Below are positions 1-14,900 of a DNA stretch of 64,000 nucleotides, one piece after another. This DNA is from Climacteris rufus (taxonomy: Eukaryota > Chordata > Aves > Passeriformes > Climacteridae): assembly GCA_013398175.1 (NCBI GenBank), contig VZRZ01001990.1:614782-678781 (forward strand), in the 5' to 3' direction. Under the pieces are notes generated by a model that saw only the letters and a program-made list of their open reading frames with translations, did not search any database and was not told where the DNA came from. The position numbers and the translations under genes are program-made. Position 1 is the first letter of the stretch, and each line of letters begins with the position of its first letter.

Positions 1-1184
1 AGGACCAAGCCAAGTAATCCTTCCTATGATTCGCATCACTGTTCTGGCAGGTGGCACTGCCATGGACTTTTACAATAAAAACAAATAATCCTGAGGTCAG
101 CTTGGGCAGATAAACAGACACAAGCTGCTCCTTGGTTGCCAGATTAAAATTTTCATATGAAAATACATGTTTAACTTTAAATGCTACTGAAACAAACAGA
201 TGTAAGGGTCTAACCGAAAAAGCTGGTCTGTGTCTCTTAATCCTATTTGTTGGCTAAATGAAAGTTATGGTTTCTCCACTAAATTTAGACCCAAGAAGTG
301 CAGGGAACTTGGCTCTCTGAGCAGGTGCATACACAGCACTGTGTTCCAGGGCTGCTTGGGAAGCACCCTCTGTTGTTGCTGCTGGTTACAGCTCTGTGGG
401 GTTACATTAGCCTGCAGTATATTGGGAAACAATGGTTGCCACACACAACTCCTTTGAGGACTGATAGTCTTTTACCTGCTAATTTAAAATGATTACACTG
501 AAAGTACAAAAAGATGACAACTGGAGCTCTGGAAGGCACGTATACAATGCTGTGATGCTTCCTAATCATGCATGATTAAAAAGAAGGCATTCACTATCAG
601 GAAATGGATCTTGTAAGTTTGATATTCAATTTCAAATTACAGTAGATTTTGGGAAAGATTTTCAACAATGTCTAAGCCACATAAGGGTGCACGAAAACTT
701 TACTAAAAAAAATGAATGTTACTATCTGGAATACAAAACTAAACATGCAACCTTTATATAAGAGCACACATTTTGTACCGTATTTTCATTTAGTTACATG
801 ATCGTAACAGCAGTCTTACTCACTAGGATGTATTAAAACATGAACAAGAGCTTCATGCTTTGGATTTGAAGTTAATAAATTTTTGTTACTAAAAAGACTG
901 CGAATAAAAAGCCAAATTAAAAGTCTCCTTTGACAGAGACCAAGGATTTTAGGTAAAAAATAAAACTATCACCAAAGCAGCAGTGATTTGTTTCAAGATG
1001 ATTAATATTTAACTAAGACCTGCAATAAAAATTAGTTTCTAACCATAGTCTTTTCATTTGCTTTTTGTTTTGGAGGGAGTGCTTTAGTTTGTGTTTGTGG
1101 TTTTGAGGGGTTGTGGGTTTCTTGTGGGTTGGGTTGTTTTGGATTTTTTTATTTTATGGAGGAATAGTAAGAATAGCATTATAC
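1..1184 (-). other. Intron of N4BP2L2 (long form), left edge
   Basis: Sequence after the donor at 1184. It is AT-rich with no recognisable exon. 1066-1150 is GT-rich on the plus strand (CA/AC-rich on the minus), a low-complexity type frequent in birds. If the donor were ignored, the frame would run 33 more codons to a TAA at 1084. No AATAAA follows closely, so I favour splicing. Confidence 0.6.
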
Positions 1185-2989
1185 CCAGTGGAAGACCTGG
1201 AGAACCAAAGAGCTGCACAAGTTGAAAAGCAAATCCTAATGATAAGGGAAGTCCCAGAGAACTACACTTCATATCTGCATCTTGATAATCTTCAAGTTGT
1301 GAGGCCTCTGCTGGCTCAGGGTCATCTGCTTCATTCACATTTTCACTGCAGCTTGCCAATGTATTAGAATCTTCTAGATATTCAGAAACAACTTGAACAG
1401 AATACAAAACATCTGGGTGGCCATCTGTAACCTCTGAAGAAACTTCTTCACCCTCATTCTCTTTTTTATCAACTACTTGTTGTGGCTTAAGAGTTGTAGC
1501 TTGCTCCTCCTTAGTTCTGGAAGCTACACAAACCCTGCAGGAGTGTTTTGATATAGGAGAACACTGTCCTGAATGAATGTAAGGAATATTAGGTAACAGA
1601 GCATCTGCATCCAGAGTGGGTAAGGAAGAGGTTGGCTTAGTGCCACTGTAAGGTGCAAAATATTTCTGAAATGCATGGTCCTGTTCGTGTGCCTCTCCAA
1701 GATTCTTGCTTAGAAAGTTCTTTTGCCTCACTTCCAAAACACCTTTTTTGGGAATATCATCTTTTCTCAGGACTTCCTTTCCTTCCTCTGTATGAGCAGC
1801 AATCTGTCTTGGTAGGTTAAACTTTGGTGCTAAGTTGACAATTCTCCTGTATCTTTTCCTCTTCAATCTAATTGCTGTAGCATCATTTATTGGAACATTT
1901 ACTTCACTTGAACCCTGCAAGAAGGTAGCTCTGGCTTCCACTAGGGAATCAAAGTGCACTTTTGCAGCTGGAGATGCAGACAGACCATTGCTTATTACAT
2001 TGCCAACCTCCTCAGTTTCTGTTTCATCATGGTTTTCCTTTACCAATCCTTCATTTGACTTACAGCAATTAATCTGTGCTGAATTGTTCGTGTGAGTATG
2101 TTCAGGTTTCCCTTCTTTTTGAGGTCTTTGTTCACCTCCAAATTTATCTGCCGACCAAGGAGAGAGAGAAACTTGTGTATTGAAGGCCAACTGCAACTCC
2201 TCAGTAGATAAATTAATTGAAAAAATAGCCCAGGGGTTGAAGCTAGTCCCTTCTGCCTTTAAGGTACCTTTGCCCTCTGTCTTACCAGGCATGTTATTAA
2301 GTACATTTGAATTGTAACACTGAGAGATTTCTTTTTCTTCACTATTTAAACTTATCAGCTTGGCTTCCAAGTCAGGTTCACACGTAATTTGACACAACCC
2401 CAGTTTGTTTTCTGTGCTTAACAGTGTTGTGTCATAATCTTCACAGATGCCTTCTGTTTCCTGGATGGAATTTTTATCATGGCTTATTTTTAGGAAACTG
2501 CAGAGATTGTCTTTGTATCTTTGATTTGCTTCCTCATCATCCAACGCATTTTTGGTTACATTTTCAGTACAAAAAAGTTTTACATCTCTTAAAAGCAAAC
2601 TGTTACTTTCTACAGGCAATTCATTTTTCAGTGCACTGTCTGACATAATTGAGACCTCAGGCACAGTGAGCAGAAAACTTTCTCTTGAAACCTCTGCAGC
2701 TTCTTTTAGGCTTTCATCACCACTCTTAGGCTGCTCTTCACAAACTGTTACTGGATCCTCTGGGCCTTGGCTGAATGCACACAGAAATTTGTTATTTTCT
2801 TCTTTGAAATCATCCTCTTCACTTTCTGATCCATCAAGGTCACCTGGAACTGAATTATGAGCTACTCCACACAACATTTCCTTTGTAATTTCTGTATGAT
2901 TACTTTTCGTTGTTTTGTTTCTTTTCCGCTTTTTCTTCTGCTTTGCTTTTGTCAACAGGTGCCCAGGGTTCTTCCTTAAAATTGTTTCC
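1185..2989 (-). CDS. N4BP2L2: N4BP2L2 long-isoform large 3' exon
   Basis: An 1805-nt exon, open throughout (601 codons). It begins at G2989 after ACACAG; an in-frame TTG a few bases upstream is intronic and not a start. It starts ETILRKNPGHLLTKAK, followed by a strongly basic KQKKKRKRNK cluster that looks like a nuclear localisation signal. Then come acidic SESEEDD and long Ser/Glu-rich disordered sequence. Ordered-looking islands follow: NPWAIFSINLSTEELQLAFN, and the basic RLKRKRYRRIVNLAPKFNLP. The end reads LGLPLSLGFAFQLVQLFGSPG, a hydrophobic block I associate with the long N4BP2-like tail. The donor G|GTATAA at 1185/1184 follows PL. Identity and splice junction are well supported; function is not known. 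Confidence 0.88.
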
Positions 2990-5900
2990 CTGTGTGAAAA
3001 CAAAGAAGATTAAATGTAAAAAAAAACAAACAGAAAACCCAAAACCCCACCAAATTTGAGTAATAATGTATTCATGGTGATCAGTTTGAAGAAGTACTTT
3101 ATGTTAATATGATGATCAAGCACAGACTATCTGCTTTTTTTAATAGGTAAGACCTCAGCTAAAACTTCCTAGTGATTAAACAAGTGTTTAATCACTACAA
3201 TTCAGGACAACCTTGAACATTTAAATCTGTTTAAATAAACCCAGCTGCCATCTCATTAACTTAGCTTTACCAAAAGTATCACAAATCAATGCAAGACTAA
3301 ACATCATGTTTCTGGATGTCTTTCTAGCATTATGTTTGAGTAATAGGTACTAAAGAACTGGTGCTATTCTGAAATTTCATTAAAAGTCTTGCTGAGCAGA
3401 AAGGTACTATGTAGAAGACATAGTAAGAAAATGCAATCCATTAAGATCAAATACTCAAATTAAAACACACTAACAAAAAAAACAAATAATGCAAAGGTAC
3501 AGTGACTACAGGAACTCTGATATTTACTGTTTGGTATGTTACATGTTGATTCATACATATGTGAAAAAAGTTCATATTCTATTATCAACACAATAATACA
3601 TTATTGAAAAGTTAACATGGTTCTAGGAAAAAGGACATGTTTGTTTACAATTAGTGTTGTAGGTCTTTTCAGAGCATCTAATTTTTTCTGCATTGTTCAT
3701 CAAATGTAACAGGAAGCAGCCCTAACTGACTTCTCTGAAACCTTGATGTGGGTCCATCAGCCAGCTAACCCTGAAATGAACACTTGTAAGAAAAACCTAG
3801 GCCAGGAATCAAGCTTCTCCCATTGCAACTCTTTAGAGATATAAGATTTTCAGAGGTAAGTTTGATTAATAAATCTTTGATACAAAGACCTGTTCCTTTT
3901 CCATAATTCTTCACTTTTCTGAAACCCTCTGTTTGGGATGGTACTTCACACAACACACTAAGGAAAAGCAGTAGCTAGAATTACAGGGTAAAATTTATTA
4001 AATCTTGGAATTCATGTGTAGAAGAGCTTTAAGCACTATATTCTGAAATTCTTAAGAGAGAAAAAAACCAAACCAAAAAATCTGAAGGGTGACTGTCAAT
4101 GTAGAGGGAAAGCTGGTCACTAGGAGGCAACCTGGGAAATAAAGATCACTCTGGGAATCTATCCTTACCTATTTATTCTTAAATTTACTCGTTGTAAGTC
4201 TCTTACAAAGTCTTCCTTAATTTGAACTGTACAAAGCAAACTCTCCTAATTCTCTGAGTGCAAAGGACATCAGCAACCTTCTCCGCATAGCAACAAAATG
4301 TCTTGACAGCAACAAAATCTCTTGACTGCAACAGGGTTCAAAAGTCTTGGTGCCTTGATATTGCTGCAAAGAGCACTGCAGATCTCCATAGTGATATGGT
4401 TGGAAAGCACACAAAATTTATTGGCCTATAATGGTATCCAGATGAGACATCCTACTAAGAAAAGGGATTTTCTTCAAATACTGGCATGCAAGTCCACATG
4501 GTGCTTTGCTCCAAGTACATACCCTTTTCCAGGTCAGTGTGTTTTCAGTACAGTACCTTATGACACTGTAAACCCTTATGGTTTAAGTGTGGATGTCTAT
4601 ACCCCAGACAATTAAGGCTAATCAAGACAAATTCCATTAATTCTGTTCACAGTACACTCCCTAATCTGCAACATGCCTCCTCTCTCTCCAGAAAGAGATA
4701 GAGGATGTCAAATTTTAGGATTTAATGGATCTTGTTTGTCTATTGAAGCAAATTATATCAAAGTGAAGCAGCTGCAACAGTAGCCAGAGAGATTACTTTC
4801 TTATGTATACCCCAGATTTGCAGAAATCATACACTAATCCAAGATTATGTCTTAAATCTTGACATTAACTTTCTTCTTTGGTGAAGAAAGTTCATTACTT
4901 GAAAGTAGTTTAGACACAGAAATTCTCTAGAGTTTTCAGAATCATAAACCCCCTTACCAGTGAAATAGAAAAGAATGTCCCAATTTTAACTGTTTTTAAG
5001 GGAGTGGGGAATAAAACATCAGACTAGTGCACCAATTCCAAGAAGAATTTATTGTTGTACCTAAAAGTCCTTGTGCTGTCAGAACTGCAGAAATGACAAC
5101 CAAATTACATCAGCATTGGCACAGGAAAGAAATGAACTTCTCCAGCTTTGATATTATCGTAGCTATACTTTGCTTATCACTCAGTTCTCCCAGATGTGAA
5201 TTTGTGCTGCTGCTGATAGAAATGAACATCTCTAATACTGATTGAAGCATGTTTCTGGTGTCTAAACCCCTGACACATCTGACAACACTTTCAGGACAAT
5301 GCTGACAGAAACTTTCTTAGGCTGGGACCAAAAAGGTATTGTATCAAAAGGTATTGCAGAAATAAGGAAAAAAGTCTTAAGGGTCTGCACACTTATTTAG
5401 TCTCCTCACTACTAATTCTGAATCAGGAGGGAAAACCACACTGGATGGGATTCACTTGAGAATAAAAGAACAGCAAAAACACATCCACCAAATAATGGGA
5501 GAAGAACCCCCCCAGATGATCCAGAAAAACTAACAGGTATTACAGCATTGAAATTGTTGCACATCAAAATAATAACAAATGAAAATGTTGATCCAGGATG
5601 ATGATTCAGCATACCTGGATATGAACATCAATAGTGACATTCAACAGTTCACTACAAATGCAACTACATCATTTCTATACTTTGGAAATATGGATATTTT
5701 ATAGCAGTTCAGGAAAGTTAGTTTTCTAAAGATTTTAATTTCCTAAAGAAAGGACTAAAGCAAAAAGCAAAATTATGAACTACTAAATGTAGAATAATGA
5801 AATGTATTCTTCCTCATGGTTCCAATTGATTCTAAGAAAATGCTACTCCAAAGAAAAACTGAAGGCACCATGATGGCATAGCTAAAATTTCCTGCTTGGG

Positions 5901-8900
5901 GTATAACCCAGTATCATGTTAAAGGTTTCTGCATTCAATGAAGCAAATTGTCTACTTGTTTTCTTGAGATTTATCTTAGCTCCTCCTCTTTTAGGCTGCC
6001 TACGTGCCTTTTGAGAGTTTCCCTTACCGTAAAACCATATGGCACACAAACTCTGAGAAAATTTCAGTACCAGCATGGAGACAGACTTCTCTTTTTTACA
6101 GAGCCATTTGTTAGCAAGTTATTTTTAAACCCATACAACACATGCAAAAGAGAATAGAGAAAACGTGCTGTTTCAGTTGATATTTAAATTTTGCTATGTA
6201 TTATGCACTTAGAAAAATGGATAGTAATAAAAAGACCTGGAAAACAAACGTAATATCATCTTTGGTGAAAAAACAATTCCCTTTCCGTAAAACACTTTGA
6301 AATTTGTCAGCCTACTCTTTAGACAATATTAAAAGCTTTTTGACATAACTGTTACATGTGACTTCAAGGTTGTAACCTACTGCTCAAAATAGAACTGATC
6401 AGCTTGATTGACAGTCAGTACTCAGACAAATGTACTTTCACAACCACTGATGCAGAGCATGCCAACTAATTAATCTAATTAGTCACATTTTGCTGAAAAA
6501 TGGCACAACCAGAAGAGTTACTTACTTGCAGTTGTACAGACTTCAGCTCTAGCATGCATTTAAGCTGATGTCTGCTTGATACAAAAAAAAGCCTGCAGTC
6601 ATTGCTGTAATGAAATATAGGATACAATCATAGAATCATTTAGGTTGGAAAAGATCTCTGAGATCATCAAGTCCAACCATTAACCCAGCACTGCCAAGTC
6701 CATCACTAAATGATGTCCCCAAGTGCCACATCTACACGTCTTTTAAATACCTCCAGGTATGGTGACTCCACAACTTCCCTGGGCAGCATGTTCCAATGCC
6801 TGAAAGAAATGTTTCCTAATAATCAGGAAACATAGAGGAACTGATAAATTTAAAATCCAATTCTATATGACATTTAGCAATCAGGTACATAGTCTTTCAG
6901 AAATGTATGCTATCATTAATCTCCAAAGTCTCTGGAGTGGATTTTCAACATAAAAATTACAGTAGAGCAGCTTGCATAAAAAAAAAGCATTTACTGGGAT
7001 ACACTTCACCTTCTCCACTTGGTAAGTCCACGTACATTGTTGAATTCCTTGTAACCTAATTTTGTGTCAGCAACAATCAGAAAATGAAGTTATAATTCTG
7101 GAATAACAACCCCAAGGTACCATCCGTTTTGTTATACATCTTTCCTTCAATAATGAAATGAGTGATAAAGATCTAGTTCCTCAAAACCAAATGGAATACT
7201 GGCTTCAGGTGGTCAAGCAACTGGAAAAAAACACAACTTGCCAGCATTACTGGGCTTCCTGAAAGATGAAATTCCACTAGACAGCTGAGTATTCAACTTA
7301 GCACTTTGTTGCTGAAGAAAAGGTCTTCATCACCCTTTCCTACTTTGCTCCAGATGTTGTCCTTGCACTTCCACTACCATCTTTTGCTGGCTCTACCACT
7401 CTCCACGTGGGTGGATTCACCTGCCTGATCCTGCACCAAAAGAAAAGAAGTAGGTAGTTTGTTGTGGTGCTCATTTAACTTACTAAACCAAGAAGTAAAA
7501 TAAGTGTCAAGCTAAGGCACAGGAGTGGTTGGTGGGAGCAAATGACTACTTCCAGCAGCAACAAGTCAGGCTGCCTCCCAGCAAGAAATTCACCGCAAAT
7601 GATTTGTAAGAACTGTTTTTACATCACAGTGTTGTAAATTAATTCTCTCCACCCCAAATCAGTAAAGGTGCTACTAATTGGATTCAATCCGGAGTAACTC
7701 AGTATTTATTATTCTTTTGTCTCTCAACAGCATTGCCACTGATGGTGAGATTTAAATACCTTCATAGAATATGCTAATCTATCAGAACGCTCAGAGAGCT
7801 GCTCCAATCTTTATATTTTCTACAGGATTGATGTATGGACAACTCTGTGCAATGTATAATCAGTTATCAGACTGCTGTCCTGTTATAGTCCAGATACAAA
7901 AGACATTGACCTAGAGAGTACACAGAGAATAGCATGCAATTGGTTTGATTGAAACAAGCCTTTAGAAGCTGCTCAGGTAATCAAACACAGGGCAAATGCA
8001 AGCACTTTACTTTTCAAAGTAAAAAACCCAAACAACCCACCCACTCAAATCCCCACGCTGTTATTAGCTCCTCAGGTGCTAATAACAGCAATTCAGTTTC
8101 AAATGACAGTCCATTCAGTCCATGAAAATTTCAGGTGGGGTGACTTTACTGATCGTTGTCCTGCCTGCTTCATCAAAGTCAAAAATATCTTCTGATTGAA
8201 ATGTCCTATTTTGATACTTTATTCATAGAATATGCTGATCAAGATTAAGGAAATCAATCCCACATATACTGTTTGATATACATGCATTTGTGTATTGAAT
8301 ATACTTGTACCCAGCATCAAACATCTACTTTCTGAACAAGTGAAACAACACAAAAGCTGCTTCAACCTCCTATAGATGCCATAAATATCTAATCTGACAC
8401 AATTCAAAACTCTGAGAAAAGAAACAAAACAACTTCCCCCGCAATAGATGTACTGATGGATGCTAACAGATGGAGAAGAGGCGCTGTTCTTTCTTTGACT
8501 GGATTTTTCTGCACCATTAAATACAGCTGTGTTAAAAAGCAGGTTAAGAAGGAGAAAAAAAGGACAACGTGAAACACTCCACATGATCTGAATCCATCTT
8601 AAGGGGATGTACTTTCAACACAGAGAAAAAACCTGCAGTTTCATCATCAGCCCTTCCCCCATGAAGGCTCAGAGAATCAGTTTTCATTTAAGTCCTGGCA
8701 ATGTTCAGTCCTTTGAAGGGAATATGATGGACAGAGCTGCCAATGTTATGCACTACAAGTACAGTATCAATCATCCTGTCATTCACTCTTGAGTTACTCT
8801 TTAAATAAATAAATAAATAGTTCGACCAGAAAATACGAAGACCCACACACTGTGATACATCATCCTAGCACCTGAACACAGATGACAGCCATCATAACAG

Positions 8901-11900
8901 AATGTAAAGATAAGCAAGTACAAAAAAAGGGGTTTTAAAGTAAAAATTAGATTTATAGAATGAAAAGTTGACCTTTCTTGCCAAGGCACATTCACCCTGA
9001 AAAAATGTAAAATAACTGACACGACACACAAGAAAAATCAAGTTGAAGAAAAATATGGGTGGGATGGAAGCAACAGCAGAATGAAATACTTGAAGATATG
9101 TAATAAACTTTTCTCTGTTAAGAACTTTCAATGAAAGGTAACAGATTTTAGCTGTATTTAAAATAACTTCAATTAGCAAAATTGTAGCAAAGACATAATG
9201 AAATATCCACATAAGCACAGACTGTTAATCTGGAACAAAAGTATGAGTTTTAAAAACACAAGAAGACGCTGCAAACTTAAGGATGTAAAAAAGGTACGAA
9301 GACAAATATAGTGTACAAAACGTTACTTTTAACAGAAAAAGAAAAAAATTCAAAAGGACAGCCTGGGGGGGGTACTATAAGATCAGATTTTAAATCAGCA
9401 AGAGTTTGAAGTAAGGCATTAAAAAAATAGAGAATAAGGTGTAGCTCTCCACACAAGTTTATAATTAATGGAAGAAAAGGGAAGGGGGAGAAGCATCCAG
9501 AGTTATAAAGACAGCTGTAGTAAACAGACACACAGGGCTCAGATGAGAAAAAAAGCAGTACAAGGATAAAAAAAAAAGGCAGAAAAAGTTATAAGAAAAC
9601 AGTAAAAGAAAACAGTATTGGCAAATATTACATAACCAGCCTCTAACCTAGATTATAGCAACATTAAAATTCCAATACTGGTAACTGCAGTCAATCTTGC
9701 AGAACACCTGCTCCACTTGTTGTGCTCATTTTGTGCATCTCAAATGCTCTAGGAAATATTGAGAGCTGCACAGAATTCATTTATAATGCACATTCCCTGG
9801 AAGCTATTACACCTTTTTTCAACAAATCTCCATACTTCATCATACAAATTGTACCTATTATTTCTGCATACTACACTTTGGTATTAATTAATTTCTCTTT
9901 ACAAATATCTTTCACCAAAATGACTAGAGATACACAAAAGACATGATGAATTACCCCTTAGAGATGATTACTTTTTACAAAACAGCCCTGTATTATTCCT
10001 GTTGTGCTGAGGATGAATAGATGCAGAAAACTGTCCTTCGATTCTGCAATTTAGTAGCATCAATAGAAATCTCTCTGTAGACAGAAAATTTAAAAATTAC
10101 TAATATATGCTACTATTTTCTAACTCTGGAAAGACAATACAGCTAACAAGAGACAAATGGCCACGGACACTGCCTGAGGGACAAAAAAAGGGATCAGCTA
10201 AAGGTGTCAGGAACTTGCGAGCAACTCTGCCAACACAGCTATGAAACAACATAACCAGAATAAAGGGTACAGACAATTTTGCTGTGAGAAACTTAGTGCC
10301 CATTTGAGAATAAGAACAACATCACAACCTGCATCCAGCACCCTGAAACCAGGCAGCACTTCCATTAGTGACTTAAAAGCTAACTCTTCTGATATTACAG
10401 ATACCACTCTCACTTAGAATAACTTCTGTCAGAAAGGGCCTCTGGAGATCCTGTGCTCCAACCTCTGCTCAAAGCAATACCCAAACATAGGACCACAAAG
10501 GGCACCTAAGTATTATTAGAACCAAGAACTCAGTATAGACTGCAGGAACAAAGCAGTAACAGAACGAAACACAATGCTCTATCTGCTTTCCATGTATTAC
10601 ATACATTCAATTTATAATCTCATATAGAACGAGTTTTTGCTACACAGCCATAAGCACAGTCTTCATAAAGTGATGAAGAAGCCAAATATTCCCTGAATAT
10701 TTAGCACATGTACCAAATGGCTGCAAAGAGCTGCACATGCAGCTCAAACATGTATACCTGACCTGCTTCAGGTAGACAATTGCATGTCTATACATCTGTT
10801 GTCAAAGTCCCTGTAAATCACTGTATTCATCTTACAAGCCACCAGGAAAAATGCTAAATGGGGAGGAGTTTACAGTCAATCCACTCCTAAGCCAGGTTCA
10901 CGAGCCTTCAGAAACTATTAATGGCTAGGAGTGAGATGTGGGATAAGCTGTTCAGTTAACTCCTCATGGACTACTATAACCTATAATACAGGCTACCCAA
11001 ACCTACAGCTAATGAATAAAGAAAAAAAAATCATTAAAAGTATCATGAATAAAATAACAGCCAAACACATTATGTGCCTATGTCTAAGACTGATTTGTAC
11101 ATGATACAACACACCCATAAGAAATAAGCAAATGCTTACCCAGTCAGCTAAAGCAGCACTTCTTAATTGGTTGGCAATGTAGGAAGAGATTAAACACCAC
11201 TCACTAAATTCACCCTTTTAAAAATCAGTAGTTAGACAACACATAACCACATGTTCCAAAAGAAAAGCTAAATTCCATTAACAGACAAAAAAAAAAGAAG
11301 AAAAATATTTCATATCACTAAAAAGACTGCAAGTACAACTGAAAAAAATTACTTCATGGTTGTAATATACTCTGACTTGGCACAAAATGATATTATTACA
11401 AGAGCACTTATCAATCAGTAAGGTACAGAAGACATGGTCAAGGACTGCCTACCTACCTAAGAAATGAAGCAGCAGCATTATCAGCTAAAAGGAAACTGCA
11501 AAGACTGATTCCAGACACAATACTTCAATGCTTTTATTATCCTTGATCTAGAATTACACTGACAGTCTACCTCAAGCTAAAACCACCATTTGCTGCTTCT
11601 CCATTACTACAGAAATAAATTAAGACAAATTTGAGATGATCAGACCTTGGCAAACTCTGTTACTTACTCCTTTATCTTCAAAATAAGTCCAATTACATTT
11701 TCACACATTTTTCTGTGATCTCAAAATAAGCAGATTTACAGCTAATTTCAACCAATTAGCCTATACAAAGAGACAAAAAATCTACAACAGATTTATTGAT
11801 GTACAAGATTTTCACCTAGGAAATTATAAATAAAGAGCTTTAATCTCTGTTCTTGCTTTTATTTCAAGAGGATGAGAAGATAAAACATTGAAATAAACAA

Positions 11901-14900
11901 GTGTCACTCTAGAAACACTGAAGTGAAATATTTTCACATCTGATCACTCAAAATCAGTACTTTCATTTTAACACTGTCATTTTACTGCTTTTTACAGGGA
12001 ATTGTAATACATGTGGCTGTTCTTTTGAAATCTCAACATCTACCTAGTCATCTCAACTCCATCACATACTGGCACAGAGCAAAAACATTTCGTCCAGAAA
12101 ACTCGATTGCTAGGAGAAGCAGCAGCTAAAGTGGTATGTCACACATGAATGTGAGAAAAACAAGAGTAATTATCTTTCTATTTGACTGAGAACAAAACTT
12201 ACTGATCAGCTCTAAGAAGAAAACACCAACAGCATAAAATAATATGCAGAAGATAGACAAAACAATTAAATATAAATGTTATGGGTCCTTTCTTAGCTAG
12301 AGAAAGCCTTGTTTGCAGTTATCTATTACCAGAGAACAAACCATCTCTGCAAAAGGTTTCAAGAGATAGATGACAAAAGACAAAATCTTGGCCTTCTTAA
12401 ACACAAAAGCTTAAAAAAAACTATCTATCATGGCAAACTAGATTAGAATTAACCTCAAGAGGATATGGCTACAAGAACAGAAGACAGAATTCCTCACAGG
12501 AGATTGTTTAACATCACATGGTAAAAAATTAGCAGTGTTACACCAGGTTGTCATGGTTTATCCCCAGCTATCAACTCAGCTCCACAGAGCCACTTCCTCA
12601 ACTCCCTCCTGAGAGAATGAAGCAGAGATCAAAAGGGTAAGTGTGAAAAAAATCATGGTTTGAGATAGAGACAGTTTAACAGGTAAAGCAAGAGCCATGC
12701 ATGCACACAAAACAAAACAAGGAATTCATTCACCAGTTCCCACAGGCAGGCAGGTGTTCAGCCATCCCCAGGAAAGCTGGGCTCCATCACACCTAAGGGT
12801 GTCTTGGGAAGACAAACAGCACCATTCCAAACTCCCTTACTCCTTCTTCCCCCAGCTTCCTATGCTGGGCATGACGCCACATGGTCTGGGCCATCCCTTT
12901 GGTCAGCTGGGGTCAGCTGTCCCGCCTGTGTCCCCTCCCAGCTCCCTCTGAGGAGCAGAAAGGCCTTGATGCTGTGTAAGCACTGCTCAGCAGCAACAAA
13001 AACATCCCTGTGTTATCAACACTGTTTCCAGGGCAAATCAAAAACAGTCCCAGGACAGCTGTTCTGAAGGGAACTAACTTTATCCAGGCAAAATCAGCAC
13101 ACAGGTTTTTTAGGGTTTGGTTTTTCAGGGTGATGATTTTCTTCTTATCCTTACAAAAGAAAAATAAGAAAACTAAATTACCTAAAGACAACACTGATGA
13201 AAACTTTGGTAATTCAGGAAGCAAACCAGAAACAGCAGCTTAGATGAAGCAGTAAAACCAAACTACTTTTCCCTATATAGCTGATGCTAAGTGGTCTGTT
13301 ACATGAACCAATTTCTGTATGTTCTGCAAGTTACTTTTCATTTAAATTTCATGTTTAGAAAAGTTAAGCTTTAAATTTACTTACCAACCACCTCACTAGT
13401 TTCAAGTATGCAGCAGATACTTAGAATTTTCATTCATAATATTATGGTTCTACGCATTAGTTAAATTTAAAAAAAAACCCAACCTGACACTTATTTAATG
13501 AAATATGATGAATTTGCAATTTACTAAAATGTAAAACAACAGGAAACCTTTGTTCTAGGTACATCATCATCAAAATGTGCATATAGTAAAAAGTTTTAGA
13601 TCTGATCTTGAGGTGAGCAGCAAGTTCTTCTATTTCTTATACATACATTTTGACCAAAAAACTGATTTTCCTTGGTTTTGAGGGCGAGAGACATTCAATA
13701 CCTGCAACATGTATTTCACATAATTTTTTATTATTTTTACACATAAATATCGTATTGTAAAATCAACTTCTGATATGTCTGTCCATGACTGTCATATCCT
13801 GATAAAATATGAAAGTACCATGGATATATGTGTGTATATACCTGTGTAACACAGAAATGTGTTACACTGACAGCAATTCCAGTGTTTTCACCCACCATGT
13901 CACTTACCTTAGAATACAGCTGGAGAGATGAAGCAATTTACAAATGCTTGATAGAGAAACAAATTGCAAAGTACCTCTTTACGTGTCCTTTGCAAACTGC
14001 AGGCTACTAGTGATCAGAATACATTGCATAGCAAAAATACTCCCATCCACCAGTAATTAAAAAGAAAAGCTGCACCATTTTAAAACAGTATGAGTTAGTA
14101 TCTATTAAAAAAATTATTGTTAAAATCCCCCATTTCAATCTTCAATAATCAGCTCTTTTTTTGCCATACCTTAGCACACTGTGTGAATATTACATAAAGC
14201 CTCAATAAATTTTATCATGTTATAGCTTACAGAAAAATAGAGTAAATGAGTCAAACCTTTTTATCTCTCTCCCACTTGAAATGTGCTTTCATATTTACTT
14301 TGGGATGATTAAAGTATTACTGATAATTTACAAAGATTTCCATGATTCTTTAGAGACATAGAAAAAGATAATAATGAAAACTCAAAGACAGTCAGATACT
14401 TGATACGAATAACAGGCAATGAGGGAAGACTAATATAGTTGAGGAGCCTCTTTTCTATACATAGACATAATTCAATATATTAACAATGCATGTGCTACTG
14501 AAACATTAAAAATTATTTTTCAAATAATTAAAACATTAAATTTGCACAATAGGGGCAGAAAACCACAAAATTCAACCTGGATTTTCAGCTTTCATAGTAT
14601 TCAGACTTTAATGATGAAGTAATTTTTAGGGCCTATTCAAAAATTGTCTACAATTAAAACAAATTATGTTGGCTTTGGAATTTTCAAAATTCTGACTACA
14701 CCAATTTAGTAATAGATAATGATCAAAATTCTTTTCGTTACATACTTATGTTCTTGACAAAATTTCCTATTCAACATTTACTCGTTCAGTGTACAAGAAA
14801 GTCAAGTGTAGTTAAATCTGAACATGGGTTATTTCAGCTAGCAGATTAGTAATAATGCTCATCTGTATAAAATCCTACCAGCTTAAAAATAATAGAAACT

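Noticed and set aside
1084..3003. A free-standing 639-codon gene
   Set aside because: Its apparent start is an in-frame TTG inside an intron. A good acceptor (CACACAG at 2990) and phase-perfect joining make it a 3' exon of N4BP2L2.
12697..13243. Overlapping frames of 77-103 codons on both strands
   Set aside because: They lie within, or run out of, a solo LTR, which codes for no protein.
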